A DNA stretch of 64,000 nt from Roseateles_C aquae (GTDB lineage Bacteria; Pseudomonadota; Gammaproteobacteria; Burkholderiales; Burkholderiaceae_C): NCBI RefSeq assembly GCF_032337115.1, contig NZ_JAVXZY010000008.1:223938-287937 (forward strand). Reading direction: 5' to 3'. The notes below the pieces were generated by a model. The model did not search any database and had not been told where the DNA came from. It worked only from the letters and a program-made list of their open reading frames with translations. Numbering within the stretch: position 1 is the first letter of the stretch; every line of letters starts with the position of its first letter. This document shows positions 60,914 to 64,000 of this stretch, one piece after another. The translations under genes and the position numbers were made by a program.

Positions 60914-61128
60914 GCTGAGCCTGGACACCAGGGCTGCTGAGGATGGCTTGTGCCTGGCGAAGGGCCAGGCCTCTGGCTTGTCGTGGCCTGCAAGGGCATT
61001 TGTAGCGGTTCAGTCTGTTCCTCGTGGCGCTGCAGCTGCTTAGCGCGCCGGACCAGGATGGCGAAGTCGCGAAACCTCAGGTCTTGCTTATGGAGCTTGA
61101 AACGGCGGGTAGTCCTTGTGAATGGGCT
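60914..61128 (-). repeat. Copy B of the ~215-bp diverged repeat
   Basis: In minus direction it reads GCCCATTCACAAGGACTACC ... GCAAGACCTG ... AACAGACTGAACCGCTACAA ... CCCTTCGCCAGGCACA, parallel to copy A. It covers the 3' end of the zinc-ribbon pseudogene and abuts the IS110 remnant at its other end. Confidence 0.7.
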
Positions 61129-61452
61129 CGCGTGCCTTCTCGCTTTGCAATGAAATGCCCTCGTAGGCCGTTGGCCTGACCCAGAGCCAAACGCATGCAG
61201 GGATGATTGAGATTCCGAGCGTCTGTGCGAAAGGAACATGGAACGGTCCACTCGCAGCGCCGGCTAGAAAGAGAGCCCCGAGAGGGGGGGGGGCGTGCCG
61301 CGACGCCCAGACCAAACCGCTGGATGAAACTGCCTGGAAAAAGCCGCGAGCCGCAGTCCTCGCAGGTCGAAGCCGGGCGAGGGAAGACTTTGTGGAGCGC
61401 AAAGCCAGGGCAGAACTTCCCTAGCTTTGCACCTTGGGCATTCGAATCGCAT
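61088..61452 (-). pseudogene. Frameshifted zinc-ribbon membrane protein, with a G10 tract
   Basis: The first frame encodes MRFECPRCKAREVLPWLCAP; a second frame continues STCEDCGSRLFPGSFIQRFG, completing a two-CxxC zinc ribbon. A third frame gives LGALFLAGAASGPFHVPFAQ, LGISIIPACVWLWV and onward to the stop at 61088, with hydrophobic segments. The second shift falls at a run of ten G (61284-61293 on the plus strand). The joined product would be ~115-120 residues. Either a pseudogene or, less likely, sequencing errors or a phase-variable gene. Confidence 0.6.
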
Positions 61453-61583
61453 TCGTCTGCCTCGCGTCACAAATGGAAATGGGGCGCTGTGCCTGAACGC
61501 TCGCCGCAAGGCGCAGAACCAGGTGGGCGAGGCCCGTTTGCGGCTGTCTGGTTGACGGAGACGCTAGGCGCCTGCTTGTCGGC

Positions 61584-62084
61584 TTACTTCCGCGTGTACA
61601 AACCGTCGAAGGCGACGCTCCATTGGCCTTTCGCGTCTGTTGACTCCCACAACTGCCTCACGCTGCCATTGGAATTGGGGGTCCAGGTGATTCGATGCTT
61701 GGTGATCTGCGCGTCGGCCCCAGTGGTTTGACCTTCGAGAACCATGCTCCCGTTGCGCAAGCCGCCTTCGAGCAGCAGCAAAGTACCTGACGAATCGACC
61801 CAGGTCTGATGCCAGACCTTTCGTCCCGCATCGTAGGTGTTGAAGCTCTCACCACTGAAGCCGCGACCGGTGTCGTAGCGCTCGTGAAGAACACAGCCGT
61901 TGTACTCGCTCGAGATGCGATTTGTTCCAGCCAGCTTGCCATCTGGCGTGTGGACCTCCCACTCGCCGAGCCAGAAGTCAAACGCTCGATACGCCGAGGG
62001 TTCACAAGAAGGAGGCGTTGCCATAGCCGTGGATAGCGAGAAGACGAGGATTGCCAGGATAGCGAAGTATTTCACCGTGAACAT
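61584..62084 (-). CDS. Secreted DUF1579-like protein
   Basis: The 166-residue protein has a signal peptide (AILAILVFSLSTAMA) and a beta-barrel-like body: AFDFWLGEWEVHTPDGKLAG, CVLHERYDTGRGFSGESFNTYDAGRKVWHQTWVDSSGTLLLLEGGL, ending FDGLYTRK. This FDFWLGxW pattern is common to a group of lipocalin-like proteins of unknown function. Intact, orphan, on the same strand as the neighbouring small genes, and less GC-rich than the polysaccharide genes. Confidence 0.78.
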   Translation of the reverse strand: MFTVKYFAILAILVFSLSTAMATPPSCEPSAYRAFDFWLGEWEVHTPDGKLAGTNRISSEYNGCVLHERYDTGRGFSGESFNTYDAGRKVWHQTWVDSSGTLLLLEGGLRNGSMVLEGQTTGADAQITKHRITWTPNSNGSVRQLWESTDAKGQWSVAFDGLYTRK

Positions 62085-62533
62085 AAGGGCTCCATTCGCT
62101 TCAGACGCCTAAGCAAGATGGCTTCGCAAATCAGGGCGGCCCGTTCCCAGCGATGCCATAGCTTGCCGGACTTCGGTCCGCAAAGCTACACCAGGGCACC
62201 TGGCGGCGGGGCTGCCGGGGCGCCGCGAGTTTGCGGGCGGTCGGGCCATGAGTCAGGAATCTAGCAGCCTGTTCGCAAGGGCGGATGCCTACAAGGACCG
62301 CATCGACACCGCTGTGGCGGACGCGCCGCACGCCAGCGAGATCCGCCATGTCGGGCGCATCGGCATGTCTGGCTGCGCTGTACGACGGGCTGAGCCGCCT
62401 GCGCAGCCGCGGCAAGCGATGGCGCGACGCGCTGCACACCTGGCGCTTGGCGTCCGTGGGACAGGCATTGACTGCAGGCTTTACGCGGCGCGCAGCTGAT
62501 CGCCACATTGACGCTGGCGGCCGAGTTGCGGGA
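62085..62533. other. 449-bp gene-poor stretch
   Basis: No gene is supported. Short plus-strand pieces near 62248-62370 (ADAYKDRIDTAVADA, frame 1) and 62370-62500 (YDGLSRLRSRGKRWRDALHTW, frame 2) could be remnants of one frameshifted gene, but I recognise no family. Confidence 0.35.
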
Positions 62534-62859
62534 CTACCGCATAAACGTTGAGATAAGCGGACCGCGCGGCAACGTCATCAAGGCATCGAACTCGGCGGCC
62601 ATGATTGCTTTGACTGCGTCATTGCTCTCCTTTGCAAGCGCGGCCCTGAGGTGCGGCAGCATTGCGTGGCGCTTCAACCGACCGGCCCAGGCAGCTGCTT
62701 TGCCGCGAACTGCGCTGCTCCTGTCGGAAAGGCCTGGAACGAGGCGGCCTTGAACTCGTCTGGTGTTTCCTCAGCAAGGCATGGCAGTGCGTTGAACCTT
62801 AGCCGCGCATCGGATGCACGAGAAGGGCGAACCAGGCTAGCCAGACCTGTTAGATTCAC
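62534..62859 (-). pseudogene. Possible frameshifted remnant of an unknown gene
   Basis: One frame reads LPCLAEETPDEFKAASFQAF and FPTGAAQFAAKQLPGPVG before a stop. A shifted frame continues MLPHLRAALAKESNDAVKAI and AAEFDALMTLPRGPLISTF to a stop at 62534. The two read like parts of one helical protein with a single frameshift near 62670. No homologue was recognised; this is a weak call. Confidence 0.25.
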
Positions 62860-62873
62860 CGCCGCAGTACGTT

Positions 62874-63006
62874 CTCAGTTCCGTCCTTCGCCCGATTCGG
62901 CACGTCCAGTCCAGATCAAACAGCAGATCGGCAAGGGTCAGGTCTTGGGGACAAATGCAAAGCAACGGTGTTGACGCGCTGGGAGGTCCCTGTAATGGGT
63001 TAGGCC
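62874..63006 (-). repeat. Copy C (partial) of the diverged repeat
   Basis: In minus direction it begins GCCTAACCCATTACAGGGAC, has CAAGACCTG and then GGAACTGAGAACGTAC, matching blocks of copies A and B in order but with more divergence. It begins six bases after the stop of the DUF1877 remnant. Confidence 0.5.
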
Positions 63007-63011
63007 TCGTC

Positions 63012-63547
63012 TTACGTGTACTGAAGGATGGCCGCTTGACCATGCGACGCACAGTGTGCGGTGAAAGCACGAAGGTCACGAAAGTTCTCCAGCAGGTACG
63101 ACCTTGCATCGTCGTCTTGCCTCTTCCAGAGCCCGTCAAGGTAAATGCCCTCGAAGTCCGAGGCCCGCAGTTTCTCGAGCAGGGCTTCCTCGGAGACGCC
63201 TTCCAACGCCTGGGAGTAGCGAACTAGGGTGTGGCTTTCAGTAAACAACGCCGGACCGTAACCAACTTCAATGGCGCCAATCTGGCCCTCTCCTTCGAAG
63301 AAGTCCGGTGCGTCCGGTGCGCACAACTTGACGCAGTGCCTCAGGCCGTCCCAGGACTTATCCAGGTCCAGTACCTTCAGCTCCGCCTCAGAGAAGGCGA
63401 GCGACTTGGGGACTGCCGGCGCCTTCTTCTTTCCAATGAGCCGCTGTAGCAGCGAGGTCTTGTTGTCCTCGGCAAGCTGCTGTAGGTAGGCCGAGTCGTC
63501 GTCGGCCTCGAGTACGCGCCACACCAGTGCTGGATCAGCTCGGACGG
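63012..63547 (-). pseudogene. DUF1877 (YfbM-like) gene, 5' end removed by an IS3 element
   Basis: The remaining frame reads RADPALVWRVLEADDDSAYL, then LDLDKSWDGLRHCVKL, IGAIEVGYGPALFTESHTLVRYSQAL and SYLLENFRDLRAFTAHCASHGQAAIL, as in DUF1877 proteins. Family members have roughly 15-20 further residues before the ADPALVWRV-type block; here that place is taken by the IS end at 63548. A GTG at 63524 could still start a 170-residue product, so residual expression is possible. Function of the family is unknown. Confidence 0.72.
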
Positions 63548-64000
63548 TGAAACGCCCCGGGTTCCGCGGAGGCCAGTTGGTTTAAGTCAGACGGTCGCGG
63601 CCTGACCAGCGCGTTGACGATGGTAATTGGCTTCGAACTCGGCAGGCGGGACGTGATCGAGCGGCCCCATCAGTCGGTGATGGTTGAACCAAGCCACCCA
63701 TTCCAGCGTTGCTAGTTCCACTGATTGCTTGGTCTTCCACGGCCCGCGCCGGTGGATCACCTCGGCCTTGTACAGCCCGTTGATCGTCTCGGCCAAGGCG
63801 TTGTCATAGCTGTCACCCCTTGAGCCCACTGAGGGCTCGACACCAGCTTCGGCCAGCCGCTCGCTGTAGCGAATCGACAGGTATTGCGAGCCGCGATCCG
63901 AGTGGTGCACCAGACCATCGTCTTCGCTTGGCTTGCGGTCATACAGCGCCTGCTCCAGCGCGTCGAGCACGAACTCGGTGTGCATCGAACTGCTTTGGCG
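63548..64000 (-). mobile_element. IS3 family insertion sequence, one end (continues past the window)
   Basis: The element end begins TGAAACGCCCCGGGTTCCGC at 63548, which reads as an IS3-type terminal repeat starting with TG. It is followed by the C-terminal part of the transposase on the minus strand. The other end is outside the window, so terminal repeats and target duplication cannot be checked. Confidence 0.8.
63587..64000 (-). CDS. IS3 family transposase OrfB, C-terminal part
   Basis: The frame is open to the window edge, so only the last ~137 residues are seen. They contain HHSDRGSQYLSIRYSERLAEAG (second catalytic Asp), SRGDSYDNALAETINGLYKAE (catalytic Glu in DNALAE) and the C-terminal EWVAWFNHHRLMGPLDHVPPAEFE. 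This is the DDE integrase core of IS3 OrfB. Whether the element is complete depends on sequence beyond 64000. Confidence 0.92.
   Translation of the reverse strand, partial: RQSSSMHTEFVLDALEQALYDRKPSEDDGLVHHSDRGSQYLSIRYSERLAEAGVEPSVGSRGDSYDNALAETINGLYKAEVIHRRGPWKTKQSVELATLEWVAWFNHHRLMGPLDHVPPAEFEANYHRQRAGQAATV

Noticed and set aside
1..64000. CRISPR array or prophage
   Set aside because: No regularly spaced direct repeats and no phage structural or integrase genes were seen.

Overview
The window looks like the chromosome of a high-GC betaproteobacterium of the order Burkholderiales. The Rubrivivax/Roseateles/Leptothrix side of the order is my inference. The basis is family content: Bug-type solute receptors, ubiE and ubiJ-ubiB, an epsD-E-F-G / exosortase B / EpsI / EpsL polysaccharide locus, DUF502 next to FmdB, and aspS-nudB-clsB gene order. 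No rRNA, tRNA or CRISPR array was seen.

Layout. (1) 1-3551: the tail of an Fe-S oxidoreductase, a Bug receptor, a HIT protein, a possible structured small RNA with a strong terminator, a DUF971 protein and ubiE. (2) 3932-34323: a roughly 30-kb exopolysaccharide locus built as two facing gene sets. The plus set (3932-17819) holds the export and co-polymerase genes epsD-epsG, exosortase xrtB with epsI, GDP-fucose synthesis (gmd, fcl), a Wzx flippase, a Wzy-like polymerase and three glycosyltransferases. The minus set starts at the priming transferase (34323) and runs through the outer-membrane protein EpsL, galE, manC, a TviB-like dehydrogenase, rfbBDAC, wecB, a WecG-type transferase and a lipoprotein polysaccharide lyase. 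A plus-strand UDP-glucuronate epimerase sits inside it. Together they can supply activated Gal, Man, L-Fuc, L-Rha, ManNAc, hexosaminuronate and galacturonate, and then prime, flip, polymerise, export and trim a heteropolysaccharide. (3) 34583-50200: housekeeping genes (ubiJ-ubiB, a 1301-residue propeller sensor kinase, a sodium/solute symporter, fmdB, DUF502, aspS, a CsgG-like lipoprotein, nudB, an EEP nuclease-like protein, clsB, a MarR-GNAT pair). (4) 50342-59517: small accessory genes, including a kelch protein, lipoprotein, aldo-keto reductase, LysE-Lrp pair, AraC-IMPase pair and RidA. (5) 59518-64000: a decayed accessory region with minus-strand orphan genes, three copies of a diverged repeat, an IS110 remnant and the end of an IS3 element.

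The most unusual features are two different 260-280 bp palindromic insertion-like elements. One lies at 23883-24159 between wecB and rfbC. The other, at 54160-54425, splits a tautomerase gene. The second notable feature is a cassette-like array at 59.7-63.5 kb, where copies of a diverged element of about 215 bp follow the 3' ends of orphan genes. The exosortase locus is recognisable, but no PEP-CTERM substrate is encoded in the window.

All calls are by eye from sequence. Family names rest on recalled motifs, not database searches.
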